Source: Crenothrix polyspora (lineage in GTDB: Bacteria; Pseudomonadota; Gammaproteobacteria; Methylococcales; Methylomonadaceae). From it: a stretch of 14,667 bases of DNA. The DNA is taken from assembly GCA_945903675.1 (NCBI GenBank), contig CAMDOP010000049.1, forward strand, positions 1 to 14,667. Direction: 5' to 3'. A program made the translations under genes and the position numbers. Below, one piece after another: positions 14,527-14,667 of this stretch; the stretch's first letter is position 1; each line of letters starts with the position of its first letter. The notes below the pieces were generated by a model that was not told the origin of the DNA, ran no database searches, and was given only the letters and a program-made list of their open reading frames with translations.

Positions 14527-14667
14527 TGTATGATCAAAATTAATATATTACTAAAAGATCAAGTAAGCTTTAACCGTTTATTGGGAGGCCGTCCCACCCT
14601 TAGGACTAGTTATTAATTTAATTAGAGCCTGTGATGTAGATTGGCCCCCGCCCTATTCACCCATACC
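14527..14667. other. Window end, no gene recognised
   Basis: The last 141 bases carry no supported reading frame. The only structure is a 5-bp hairpin TGGGA-GGCCG-TCCCA at 14582-14596. Confidence 0.4.

Overview
The window looks like a chromosomal segment of an AT-rich gammaproteobacterium. The pheS-pheT-ihfA order, an AcnB-type aconitase and a two-component signalling operon all fit this. The overall flavour (palindromic intergenic repeats, DciA-type helicase loader, HD-GYP and HDOD regulators) would suit an order such as Methylococcales, but that placement is a guess.

Layout. Positions 2-3311 are a conserved housekeeping operon on the + strand: the end of pheS, all of pheT, and ihfA only 3 bases after pheT. 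A 407-base gap with two structured sites leads to acnB (3719-6259), which is followed by a long hairpin terminator. Next is the first of three copies of a DUF721/DciA-like gene (6451-6912). The minus strand from 11650 down to 7148 holds a signalling operon: a membrane sensor histidine kinase with a shortened MHYT-type domain, a REC-HDOD response regulator, and a REC-GAF-HD-GYP response regulator. The likely circuit is that the kinase phosphorylates one or both regulators, one of which should degrade cyclic di-GMP.

From about 11650 to the end the window is accessory in character. It holds an AT-rich spacer and then two copies of a duplicated cassette (12168-12997 and 13822-14464). Each cassette has a 43-codon minus-strand reading frame facing away from a DciA-like gene. 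In the first cassette the small frame is split by a 114-base element that looks like an IS4-type miniature transposon. In the second, the DciA-like gene has a 62-base deletion between two 8-base direct repeats. Between the cassettes sits a RelE/HigB-type toxin and HigA-type antitoxin pair. The toxin frame is broken by one base, exactly at a T TTT TTA heptamer from which a -1 shift would restore the full 126-residue protein.

The main points of interest are the local multiplication of a helicase-loader-like gene together with a divergent small frame, the miniature transposon, and the toxin frameshift site. No rRNA, tRNA or CRISPR array was found. All calls come from reading the sequence; no database search was run.
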